The notes under the pieces are model-generated. The model saw only the letters and a program-made list of their open reading frames with translations. It did no database searches and was not told the DNA's origin. This document shows positions 7,382 through 14,500 of a stretch of DNA of 16,188 nucleotides, one piece after another (the first letter of the stretch is position 1; every line of letters starts with the position of its first letter). Position numbers and translations under genes: made by a program. Source of the stretch: Anaerolineae bacterium. GTDB lineage: Bacteria > Chloroflexota > Anaerolineae > B4-G1 > SLSP01. Location of the stretch: contig JAGHDT010000079.1 in the NCBI GenBank assembly GCA_021159805.1, positions 1 through 16,188 on the forward strand. Reading direction: 5' to 3'.

Positions 7382-8509
7382 TTACTCCTGCGGTACCTCA
7401 GTCGGTTCAGGGAGCACCTCTAGAGGAGGATGAACCTGCACGGGGGCCACAGCGTCGTCGGGCATCGAGTCGGGTAGCTGATACTTATCCATAATGTAAC
7501 GGAACCAGATCGGTTGAGTCTGCAGCACTGTGCCCGTCACACCGGCCGGTCGCAGCACCAGATCCAGATCTGCCCCCATTTCGTGGAGGTACTTGAGCAC
7601 CAAAGCATCTTCGCGCGTCACCAACAGCGTGACGAGTTCAATCTCCCGGACCTCGTCGGGCAAGGGCACAGGCGTTGGCGCAGCCGCAGCCCCACCCGCC
7701 AGGGGTGCCAGACCACCATCGGTCCCAACACCAGATTCCAGGCCTGATGCATCACCGGCCTCAGCGTCCTGTTCCCATATCCCGACATGCCAGACCACTG
7801 CGTCCTGCACTGTCATCTGAACGAGCAACGCAGGATTCACGGCGGGCTGGGAATCCACGGGATAGATAGCTGCCCATTGACCATTGGGTAGGAGTTCAAA
7901 ATCACCGTAAGGACTGGACTGAGCAGCCTCGCCCTCCGCTCCACTGAGAAGGTAGGTGAACTGCTTCACCCCACCATCCAGGAAGTCTGTGTACACGGGC
8001 TCGATATGCAAAGCGGCAAGCACGTCAACACGGTCGCCTGGCTGCACAGCCCACCCGATAGCACCCTGAGTATCAAAGGGAATGGCATAGGCAACTCTGT
8101 CCTCCGGCTCAAACAGGGCTGCTGCAGAGCCATTGACCGCGAGCATGCCGCCTGGGCGCCCCACCATATCGGGCATAACCGGCATACCACGGGGAATCTC
8201 CATCCGGGCGAACTTGCCGTCGACCTCCTCCAAGGAGGCATAGTACTCGTAAGGCAAATTGGCGTTCGGCCACTCCTGCAGCGAGATCGCGTTATCAGAA
8301 ACACTGATCGGCATGCCGCGAGGAATGTTCTGTATGGCCACGACAATCTCAGTCGTGGCCACCTGCTCAAGTTCCGGAGTCGCCTCCAGGTCAGAGTCCG
8401 AACCACTTCCGGGGGCCATCATATTGAGGTAGAAGTAGACCGCGCCGGCCGCGACAGCCAGGACGATCAATACCAACGCAATAGTGACCAGACTTCTGTT
8501 CCCGCGCAT
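7382..8509 (-). CDS. cpaB: Flp pilus assembly protein CpaB (SAF domain, membrane-anchored)
   Basis: CpaB/RcpC is an envelope protein of the Tad pilus, thought to sit outside the membrane beside the pilus channel. I choose the ATG at 8509 (375 aa) over one nine codons upstream (8536), because an AAGGAGG SD lies 5 bases before it. Residues about 5–29 are a signal-anchor helix (SLVTIALVLIVLAVAAGAVY). The SAF-type region is about 55–118 (IVVAIQNIPRGMPISVSD, then ARMEIPRGMPVMPDMVG), followed by the RcpC-like GWAVQPGDRVDVLA. The C-terminal half carries acidic and Ala/Pro-rich inserts (AGGAAAAPTPVPLP) before VTLLVTREDALVLKYLHEMG. First gene of the minus-strand pilus block; a TATAAT and inverted repeat lie about 100 bases upstream. 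Confidence 0.9.
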   Translation of the reverse strand: MRGNRSLVTIALVLIVLAVAAGAVYFYLNMMAPGSGSDSDLEATPELEQVATTEIVVAIQNIPRGMPISVSDNAISLQEWPNANLPYEYYASLEEVDGKFARMEIPRGMPVMPDMVGRPGGMLAVNGSAAALFEPEDRVAYAIPFDTQGAIGWAVQPGDRVDVLAALHIEPVYTDFLDGGVKQFTYLLSGAEGEAAQSSPYGDFELLPNGQWAAIYPVDSQPAVNPALLVQMTVQDAVVWHVGIWEQDAEAGDASGLESGVGTDGGLAPLAGGAAAAPTPVPLPDEVREIELVTLLVTREDALVLKYLHEMGADLDLVLRPAGVTGTVLQTQPIWFRYIMDKYQLPDSMPDDAVAPVQVHPPLEVLPEPTEVPQE

Positions 8510-8514
8510 AGGAG

Positions 8515-8521
8515 CCTCCTT
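8515..8521 (-). promoter_or_regulatory. Ribosome binding site fixing the cpaB start
   Basis: Minus-strand AAGGAGG, 5 bases (GCTCC) before the T preceding the ATG at 8509. It falls inside the longer frame starting at 8536 and so argues for the shorter protein. Confidence 0.8.
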
Positions 8522-8595
8522 GCTGAACCAGGACATGATCGCTGATGACTACGGCCCGAGCCCCGCAAGAAGCCGGCCTCAGAGCCAATGGTAGT

Positions 8596-8653
8596 TGCAC
8601 ACTCCAGTTCCATTATAACCGATTTTTAACAAAAACAGCGACTGGAGTGTGCA
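8596..8653. repeat. Perfect 13-bp inverted repeat flanking the cpaB -10 box
   Basis: TGCACACTCCAGT (8596–8608) and ACTGGAGTGTGCA (8641–8653) are exact reverse complements separated by 32 bases. The spacer contains the TATAAT and the -35 region of the minus-strand promoter, and the left arm covers the predicted start site. Centre-to-centre distance is 45 bp. It could be two operator half-sites, or a stem in a plus-strand transcript. The repeat is directly seen; its role is inferred. Confidence 0.75.
8612..8617 (-). promoter_or_regulatory. Putative -10 box of the cpaB (tad) operon
   Basis: Minus-strand TATAAT, a perfect sigma70-type -10, in an AT-rich patch. The predicted start is near 8605, giving a leader of about 95 bases. 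No good -35 lies at 16–18 bases, so it may need an activator; the flanking inverted repeat is a candidate binding site. Confidence 0.5.
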
Positions 8654-8806
8654 GATGTATGAATCAGCGGGGGGAAGTAGTCCATGACACTGATATCAGG
8701 TTAGTATTGTGGCAGAGCATGCCATTCCACCCCTTGCTATCATTCATCATTCTATCACAGCTGAAATCCTAGCACAACTAAGGATCAATATCGCTTACGT
8801 TACAGA

Positions 8807-8834
8807 TTGACGGGCAGACAGGTCTCAGTAGAAT
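8807..8834 (+). promoter_or_regulatory. Sigma70-type promoter of sfsA
   Basis: TTGACG (8807–8812), 16-base spacer, TAGAAT (8829–8834). Seven bases after the -10 box is 8841, the first base of the sfsA GTG, so the transcript is predicted to start at or within a base or two of the start codon. Confidence 0.6.
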
Positions 8835-8840
8835 TGGCTC

Positions 8841-9614
8841 GTGAACACCACGTTAGGCGTTAGCCTGAATGAAGTCGGAGTAGATCTGGGCACGCTCGTA
8901 GAGGGAACCTTCCTCACGAGATCGAACCGATTCCGTGTCGAGGTCCGCGTCGGCCGCCAGGTAACTTCCGCGCATCTGGCAAACCCAGGACGGCTGGAGG
9001 AATTGCTGATTCCCAACCGGACAGTGTGGCTGAAACGCGCCGACCGTCCGCATCGAAAAACGGACTATGATCTGGTCCTAGTCGAGTATGGCGAGATACT
9101 GGTTTCCCTGAATGCGCATCTCCCCAATGCCCTGCTAGCTCAAGCCCTACGTGGCGGATGCCTACCGTGGATTGACAGAGACGTAGTAGTCCGGCCCGAA
9201 GCACATTTCGGCGCGAGCCGTCTAGATTTTCTGCTACTCGGCGAGGACAACCGGCAACGGTGGATAGAGGCCAAATCCGTTACCTTGGTGGAAGGACATC
9301 TGGCAAAGTTCCCGGATGCCCCCACCCGCCGAGGGCGTCGGCATATTCACGAACTCATCTCCGCAGTGCACCAGGGAGACCAAGCCTCGGTCATCTTCGT
9401 CGTGCAGCGCAGCGATGCCAAGTGTTTCACGCCCAACGGCAGAACCGATCCGGACTTCGGAGATGCACTGCGCGCTGCCGCAGAGGTGGGCGTGCAGATA
9501 CGCGCGATACGCTGCAAGGTTACTCCCAATCGCATCGGCCTGGACCGGACAATTCCTGTCTCTCTTGACCGTCCAACACGCTACGGCTATAATCCCAGCC
9601 AGAGTCACAGCTAG
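8841..9614 (+). CDS. sfsA: SfsA family protein (sugar fermentation stimulation protein A homolog)
   Basis: SfsA was named for its effect on maltose metabolism genes in E. coli and binds DNA without strong sequence preference; its true role is unclear. The 257 residues carry the family blocks: LVEGTFLTRSNRFRVEV, SAHLANPGRLEELL (about 43–56), LVSLNAHLPNALL, GASRLDFLL (about 124–132), EAKSVTLVEG (about 143–152), FPDAPTRRGRRHIHEL (about 157–171) and FVVQRSDA. The Asp/Glu/Lys spacing (Asp129, Glu143, Lys145) resembles a PD-(D/E)XK nuclease core, which is inference. The GTG at 8841 is the only usable start near the N-terminus. There is no SD, and a promoter places the transcript start on it. It has about 14 more N-terminal residues than is usual. 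Confidence 0.93.
   Translation: MNTTLGVSLNEVGVDLGTLVEGTFLTRSNRFRVEVRVGRQVTSAHLANPGRLEELLIPNRTVWLKRADRPHRKTDYDLVLVEYGEILVSLNAHLPNALLAQALRGGCLPWIDRDVVVRPEAHFGASRLDFLLLGEDNRQRWIEAKSVTLVEGHLAKFPDAPTRRGRRHIHELISAVHQGDQASVIFVVQRSDAKCFTPNGRTDPDFGDALRAAAEVGVQIRAIRCKVTPNRIGLDRTIPVSLDRPTRYGYNPSQSHS
9565..9593 (+). promoter_or_regulatory. Near-consensus sigma70-type promoter for ftsY–prfB, inside sfsA
   Basis: TTGACC (9565–9570), 17-base spacer, TATAAT (9588–9593): eleven of twelve consensus bases at ideal spacing. The predicted start is near 9600 with a leader of about 44 bases before the ftsY ATG. It lies in the last codons of sfsA, so ftsY and prfB need not depend on the sfsA promoter. Confidence 0.7.
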
Positions 9615-9643
9615 AGGAGACACCACCGAGGAGAAACAACCGG

Positions 9644-10543
9644 ATGAAGGGCATCTTCGAAAGCCTACGCACAACCCGCACCAGCGTCTTTGGTCAGATC
9701 GTCAGTCTACTTGGGGCTGGCGATATTGATGAAGAGACCTGGGAAGACATAGAAGCTCTTCTGATTCAAGGGGACGCAGGCGTCGAGACTGCACTTGCAC
9801 TTGTGGAGCGACTACGGCAGAGAGTTGACAAAGAGGGTATCTACCGAACCCAGGGCCTGCAGCGGATTCTGCGCCAGGGAATTTTGGCTTTACTCCCCGA
9901 AGCTGAGCCACTCAACCTGGATTGGCCGTTGGTCGTCGTGCTGATCGTAGGCGTCAATGGATCGGGCAAGACAACGAGTATCGGGAAACTCGCCTATCAG
10001 TTCAAGTCACAGGGCAAGAAAGTGGTTCTGGCTGCCGCGGACACATTCCGTGCGGCAGCAATGGACCAACTCAAAGTCTGGGGACAGCGCGCTGGCGTTC
10101 CGGTGATTGCCGGTCCACAACAAGGGGACCCCAGTGCGGTAACCTTTGACGCTATGAAATACGCGCAGGCTCACAAGACAGATGTCCTGATCGTTGACAC
10201 AGCAGGGCGCCTGCACACGCAGCACAATCTGATGGCAGAGCTGGAGAAGATCCAACGGGTCATCTCCAAACGCATCGCCTGGGCTCCGCACGAGACGCTG
10301 CTCGTGCTAGACGCCGCCACGGGTCAAAATGGACTAATTCAGGCCCAGCAATTCCTCGCGGTTGTAAAGGTTAGTGGCATCGTCCTGGCCAAACTGGACG
10401 GCAGCTCCAAGGGGGGCATGGTGTTGTCCATCGGCCACCAATTACATCTCCCGGTTCGCTTTGTAGGAACAGGAGAGGGAATCGAGGACTTCGCCCCATT
10501 TGACCGTCAGGCATTTGTGGACGGTCTGTTGGGCAATGGCTGA
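9644..10543 (+). CDS. ftsY: Signal recognition particle receptor FtsY
   Basis: GTPase at the inner membrane that docks SRP–ribosome complexes and hands membrane proteins to SecYEG. 299 residues: N domain about 1–90 (LLGAGDIDEETWEDIEALLIQGD) and the G domain. G-domain motifs are P-loop GVNGSGKTT (103–111), DTFRAAA (133–139, with the following MDQL), DTAGR (185–189) and G4 AKLDGSSKGG (249–258), then FVGTGEGIEDFAPFD. The G4 box has Ala where TKLD is usual. The long acidic A domain of E. coli FtsY is absent, as in many bacteria. ATG at 9644 with GAGGAGA about 10 bases upstream. It has its own promoter in sfsA and is followed 46 bases later by prfB, probably co-transcribed. Confidence 0.97.
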   Translation: MKGIFESLRTTRTSVFGQIVSLLGAGDIDEETWEDIEALLIQGDAGVETALALVERLRQRVDKEGIYRTQGLQRILRQGILALLPEAEPLNLDWPLVVVLIVGVNGSGKTTSIGKLAYQFKSQGKKVVLAAADTFRAAAMDQLKVWGQRAGVPVIAGPQQGDPSAVTFDAMKYAQAHKTDVLIVDTAGRLHTQHNLMAELEKIQRVISKRIAWAPHETLLVLDAATGQNGLIQAQQFLAVVKVSGIVLAKLDGSSKGGMVLSIGHQLHLPVRFVGTGEGIEDFAPFDRQAFVDGLLGNG

Positions 10544-10589
10544 GACGCCGGCCCGAGATAGAAGAGACAGAAGCACAGAGAGGATCACA

Positions 10590-11679
10590 ATGAGCGAACT
10601 ATCAAATCGTCTGGAACAACTGGCTGCGCGGATTGAGTCGATCTGGAGTCGTCTTTGACTTATCTGCACGGATGACGGAACTTGAGGAACTGGAGAGATT
10701 GAGCGCTGATCCGGCTCTCTGGAACAATCCGGAAAACGCCCGGAAGCTGATGCAGCGACTCTCAGCACTGCAAGAGGATATCGAGTACTGGACACAACTA
10801 CGGCAGCACGTGGCCGACGCCATCGAGCTCGAGGGCCTGGGTGATGATGATCTTGGTCCAGAATTGGAGGACGAGGCCAGCCACTTGGGGTCGGAGCTAG
10901 ACCAGGCCGAGTTCAGGCTGATGTTGTCGGGCCCCTACGACCGGGGCAATGCGATTCTCGCGCTCTACGCCGGCGCTGGCGGTACGGATTCTCAGGACTG
11001 GACCAAGATGCTGCTGCGGATGTTCCTTCGCTGGGCAGAGAAGCGAAACTTCAAAGCAAAGATTCTCGCTTCCACGGAGGGTGATGGCGCAGGGATCAAG
11101 AGCGTTACAGTGGGTATCGCTGGCGCGTATGCCTACGGATACCTGAGGTCAGAACGAGGCGTCCATCGACTCGTGCGCTTGTCACCGTTTGATGCAGCAC
11201 ATCGCCGCCACACTTCTTTCGCCCTTGCGGAAGTCTGGCCTGATCTAGAAAAGGAAGCCGAGATCACGATCGACACCAAGGATCTGCAGATCGATACTTA
11301 CCGCGCCTCATCAGCCGGCGGGCAGCATATGCAGAAGAACGATACGGCCGTTCGTGTCACTCACATGCCAACGGGCCTCGTCGTTGCTTGCCAAGATGAG
11401 CGATCTCAAGGACAGAACCGCGAAACTGCGCTGCGAATCCTGCGTGCTCGACTGATGCAGCGGCAGGAAGAGGAACACCGCAAGCAAATCAACGATCTCA
11501 AAGGAGAGCATGTGGACGCGAGGTGGGGAAACCAGATCCGCTCCTACATTTTGCATCCCTATCAGATGGTGAAGGACCACCGCACAGACCATGAGACCGG
11601 CAATGTGCAAGCGGTACTAGATGGCGAACTAGACCCTTTTATGGAAGCCTACCTGCGCGCTACGCTGAGCGCAGACTGA
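10590..11679 (+). CDS. prfB: Peptide chain release factor 2 (RF2), with programmed +1 frameshift
   Basis: Reads UGA and UAA stop codons and triggers release of the finished protein. Translation begins at the ATG at 10590 (GAGAGGA SD just upstream), reads 22 codons (MSELSNRLEQLAARIESIWS then Arg-Leu), meets UGA at 10656–10658, shifts +1 and continues from GAC at 10657 to the stop at 11677–11679. The joined protein is 362 residues, the normal RF2 size. After the shift it reads DLSARMTELEELERLSADPA, matching RF2 domain 1. Later come the SPF anticodon-like tripeptide (mature about 198–200, RLSPFDAAH) and the GGQ catalytic motif (about 243–245, SSAGGQHMQKNDTAVRV). Reading only the second frame from the TTG at 10633 would lose the true N-terminus. 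Confidence 0.96.
10645..10658 (+). promoter_or_regulatory. RF2 programmed +1 frameshift site
   Basis: CTT TGA C (10653–10659) is the classic RF2 shift sequence. GGAG (10645–10648) is an internal SD-like element: aligned to the anti-SD it leaves two bases before CTT, as the AGGGGGU of E. coli prfB does. When RF2 is scarce, slow recognition of the UGA favours the shift, giving self-regulation; this mechanism is known for the family. Confidence 0.93.
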
Positions 11680-11704
11680 TTGCCAATCCAAACGGAGGTA
11701 ACCC

Positions 11705-12949
11705 ATGGCCAGCAAGCGCAGCACATCGTCCGCCAGATCCAGTAAGAGCAAATCATCCCGATCGAAATCGTCCTCATCATCCCGATCCAACCGGACGCTC
11801 TCGTCAAGCGTATCCGGGTCAAGATCCAGTTCAGGAAACAGCCGGAATATCAGCAGGAGCAGCTCAACCTCACCCCGCCGCACAGGGTCAACTGCTACGG
11901 ATGCGCAGGCACAGCGACTCTCTGCCGTGCAGATGAGCTGGCAACGTGTGGCCGGCACCCTAGCCCTTGCATCCCTGTTCGATGTCCTCGATGATGTCAC
12001 GGGCGATCTGGACAGCTTGTCGCAGAAACTGGCTGACGTGCGGGCGCGCGGTTACCGATTCGGGAGGGATTGGGAAACGCAGGTAGGATCGCTCAACGAT
12101 CGATGGCCACAACAACGAAGTCAGGCAACCCGCTTGCTGCAAGACGAACAACGAACGCTTCAGCGTGGCGCGAGCGACATCGACACGCTTCTGCAGAGGG
12201 CAGCTAGAAATGCGGGTCTGATCTCTACAGCCGAAAGCCGTATCCGAGCTCTGGAAAGCAATGCCAGAAGCGCTGAGGCCCGCGTTCGGCAGACCTTCGA
12301 CGCAACCACACAGCAGGCAGACGCATTGCAGCAAGAGATCAATGAGGCCCAATTCGTCCTGGATGCACTCGACGCGTCGAGCTTCGATCTATTCCCGGAC
12401 GAGCACGCCATCGCAGCCTGCCGATCCATCTGGGTCAGCGATCAGCAGGAGCCGGAGGGTTTCTTGTTCCTGACGGATGCTCGCCTGATCTTCGAGCAGC
12501 GGCAGGAAATCGCCAAGAAGAAAGTCCTCTTTATCACAACCAAGAAGGAACTGATCCAGGAGAAGTTATGGGAATCCCCGATCGGCGCGGTGGAAGAACT
12601 CGAAGCCGAGGACCAGAAGTCTTTTCTGAAGCACAAAGAAATGCTCACAATCCGTTTCAGTGAACGCACCCGCGAGACTCCCGGCGACATTACACTGCAA
12701 CTCCAGGGCGCGGACAACGATACCTGGCGAGGTCTGATTCGCCGGGCGAAAAGCGGTCAGATCGACGGCGATCGATTCGGCGCGCCTCCACCTGATGAAC
12801 AACTATCGGCACAACTCGAACAAGAAAGTGAAGAACCCGAGGAGGAGTTGCCGACCATCTGCCCCAACTGCAATGCACCGCTACCGCCCATCTTCAAGGG
12901 AATGCTGCAAGTCACTTGCGAGTACTGCGGCACCACCACCAACCTCTAG
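11705..12949 (+). CDS. Unrecognised protein: Ser/Arg-rich tail, coiled coil, GRAM/PH-like region, C-terminal zinc ribbon
   Basis: I do not recognise a named family. Of the first 60 residues, 30 are Ser and about 14 are Arg or Lys, mostly in RS/SK repeats with mixed Ser codons, so it is surely disordered and very basic. Residues about 65–225 are Ala/Gln/Arg/Leu-rich and helical, likely a long coiled coil (WETQVGSLNDRWPQQRSQ, AESRIRALESNARSAEARVR). Residues about 228–350 look like a compact beta-rich domain; GFLFLTDARLIFEQRQE resembles GRAM/PH-like domains, which is a weak guess. An acidic linker (about 364–382) leads to a zinc ribbon with Cys386, Cys389, Cys405 and Cys408 (CPNC..CEYC). No signal peptide or membrane helix. 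ATG with a GGAGGT SD 5 bases upstream, 25 bases after prfB. Certainly coding; function unknown. Confidence 0.9.
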   Translation: MASKRSTSSARSSKSKSSRSKSSSSSRSNRTLSSSVSGSRSSSGNSRNISRSSSTSPRRTGSTATDAQAQRLSAVQMSWQRVAGTLALASLFDVLDDVTGDLDSLSQKLADVRARGYRFGRDWETQVGSLNDRWPQQRSQATRLLQDEQRTLQRGASDIDTLLQRAARNAGLISTAESRIRALESNARSAEARVRQTFDATTQQADALQQEINEAQFVLDALDASSFDLFPDEHAIAACRSIWVSDQQEPEGFLFLTDARLIFEQRQEIAKKKVLFITTKKELIQEKLWESPIGAVEELEAEDQKSFLKHKEMLTIRFSERTRETPGDITLQLQGADNDTWRGLIRRAKSGQIDGDRFGAPPPDEQLSAQLEQESEEPEEELPTICPNCNAPLPPIFKGMLQVTCEYCGTTTNL

Positions 12950-12999
12950 CACATCATCAAGTCGGAGCAGCCGTTGAGGCAGCGCAAACGCAAGCAGCT

Positions 13000-14469
13000 A
13001 TGAATCTCTTTCGCGAGGTAGATCGCTATATCAGCCGACACCAGCTTTTCGAACCTGGTTCAAGTATTGTCGTGGGCACATCCGGCGGCCCGGATTCCGT
13101 CACCCTGCTGCATCTACTGCAACGCCTGGCCGGCCCCTATGAGCTCAGCCTGCACGCCGCGCATCTGAACCACCGGATTCGGGGCCAAGATGCCGACGAC
13201 GATCAAGCGTTTGTACAGGACCTGGCCGCTAGGTGGGGACTGCCGTTCACGAGTGACACCATTGACGTCCCTGCCATCGCTTCCCGTGAGAAGCTGGCGC
13301 TCGAAGAAGCAGCCCGGCGCACGCGGTACGGTTTTCTCAGTCGCATCGCACAACAGATCGGTGCGACTCATATTGCTGTTGGTCACAACGCCGACGACCA
13401 AGCAGAAACCGTGCTGATGCACCTGTTGAGGGGGGCCGGCCCTGCCGGGCTGCGAGGTATGCTGCCAAGCACCCGGCTGAGGGATTACCGGTTGCTGCAG
13501 GGCTCATCAAAACCGCCCACAGATCTGACGATTATCCGGCCCTTACTGGCGACGCCGCGCGCTGACATCGAAGCATACTGCAAAGAGCACAGTCTGGAAA
13601 CAAGATTCGATCACTCCAACCTGGACACGACGTACTTCCGCAACAAGCTTCGGCACGAGGTTCTCCCGTATCTTGGCCAGATCAACCCCCAGATCTCCGA
13701 ACGACTCCAGAATCTGGCTGAGGTCGTGCGGGCAGACTACAAGCTACAGCAGGAGTTCGTCAGTGTGGCACAGGATACCTTGCTGGTGACCTCCTATCCT
13801 GACGCCTTGGTCTACAATCTGGCCCGCTGGCGCGAACAACCCCTCGCCATCCAGAGGGCCATCGTTCGCCGTGCGGCCTACTGGCTTCGACGGACGCTGC
13901 GCGACGTTGATTTCGATCATATTGAGCACGCGGTCGATGTCGCCCAGCGAGGTCAGACCGGAGCACAAGCGGTGCTGCCCCACAGACTGGCTCTGACGGT
14001 GGGCTATACGACCCTGACCATCGCTGCAGCTGATGCACTGCATCTGCCATCCGAACGGCCGTGGCTGGATGTGGATAATGAGTTCCGCATCTCAATTCCT
14101 GGGACGACACCCTTGCGCAGCGGATGGGCAGTTCAGGCCAAGGAGGTCACGCACTGGGACCTCGAGGTGATCAAAGAGAATCCGAACCCTCTTGTTGCCT
14201 GGCTCGATGCCGGTGCCCTGTGCAAGACACCGTTGCTCCGCACCCGACAGGCCGGAGATCGCTTCCGCCCACAGGGCATGCAAGGATCTGAAGTCCGTCT
14301 AAGCGACTTCTTGATCAACATCAAGATCCCTCGCCGGTGGCGCGACCGGCTACCGTTGGTGGTTGCCGACAACCGCATTATGTGGGTCGCCGGCCTTCGG
14401 CTGAGTGAAGAAGCTCTCGTCCGTGCCGACACAGAACGTGTGATGTACTTGCGCTTCCTTGAACCATGA
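13000..14469 (+). CDS. tilS: tRNA(Ile)-lysidine synthase TilS
   Basis: Attaches lysine to C34 of the CAU-anticodon tRNA-Ile using ATP, so that it reads AUA as Ile. 489 residues. The PP-loop ATPase domain has SGGPDS (28–33), AAHLNHRIRG and the VGHNADDQAETVLMHLLRGA block. The linker/substrate-binding region includes IIRPLLATPRADIEAYC and FRNKLRHEVLPYL. The TilS C-terminal domain has LLRTRQAGDRFRPQGM and LSDFLINIKIPRRWRDRLPL, ending RVMYLRFLEP. I choose the ATG at 13000; the frame is open back to 12916, but that part overlaps the zinc-ribbon codons of the preceding gene. The ATG has no clear SD, which is unusual for this window. It starts 50 bases after the preceding stop. All family motifs are present. 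Confidence 0.95.
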   Translation: MNLFREVDRYISRHQLFEPGSSIVVGTSGGPDSVTLLHLLQRLAGPYELSLHAAHLNHRIRGQDADDDQAFVQDLAARWGLPFTSDTIDVPAIASREKLALEEAARRTRYGFLSRIAQQIGATHIAVGHNADDQAETVLMHLLRGAGPAGLRGMLPSTRLRDYRLLQGSSKPPTDLTIIRPLLATPRADIEAYCKEHSLETRFDHSNLDTTYFRNKLRHEVLPYLGQINPQISERLQNLAEVVRADYKLQQEFVSVAQDTLLVTSYPDALVYNLARWREQPLAIQRAIVRRAAYWLRRTLRDVDFDHIEHAVDVAQRGQTGAQAVLPHRLALTVGYTTLTIAAADALHLPSERPWLDVDNEFRISIPGTTPLRSGWAVQAKEVTHWDLEVIKENPNPLVAWLDAGALCKTPLLRTRQAGDRFRPQGMQGSEVRLSDFLINIKIPRRWRDRLPLVVADNRIMWVAGLRLSEEALVRADTERVMYLRFLEP

Positions 14470-14500
14470 CAACGAAACCGAATGACCCAAAGGAAACTCA

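Larger units (their letters stand above)
8510..8840. other. Divergent intergenic region between cpaB and sfsA
   Basis: This 331-base stretch has lower GC than its surroundings and no convincing gene. It holds the leader and promoter of the cpaB operon (minus strand), a 13-bp inverted repeat, a short palindrome CTGATATCAG (8690–8699), and at its right end the sfsA promoter. A 75-codon plus-strand frame at 8545–8772 has no family features and runs through the repeat; I treat it as chance. Nothing else recognisable was seen at 8700–8800. Confidence 0.75.

Noticed and set aside
8510..8536. Longer CpaB starting at ATG 8536
   Set aside because: AAGGAGG at 8515–8521 is correctly spaced for the ATG at 8509.
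8690..8699. Palindrome CTGATATCAG as an operator
   Set aside because: Only 10 bp with no second copy seen and not placed at a convincing promoter; could be chance.
8545..8772. 75-codon plus-strand frame in the cpaB–sfsA intergenic region
   Set aside because: No family features or good SD; it overlaps the promoter and inverted repeat.
10633..10656. RF2 starting at TTG 10633
   Set aside because: The ATG at 10590 with SD plus the CTT TGA C shift gives the full RF2 N-terminus.
11653..11674. Six-bp stem CTGCGC/GCGCAG at the end of prfB as a terminator
   Set aside because: Short stem with a 10-base loop inside coding sequence and no T-run; the next gene follows closely.
12916..12999. TilS extended upstream to 12916
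   Set aside because: The extra codons are the zinc ribbon of the preceding gene read in another frame; the TilS fold starts at the ATG at 13000.
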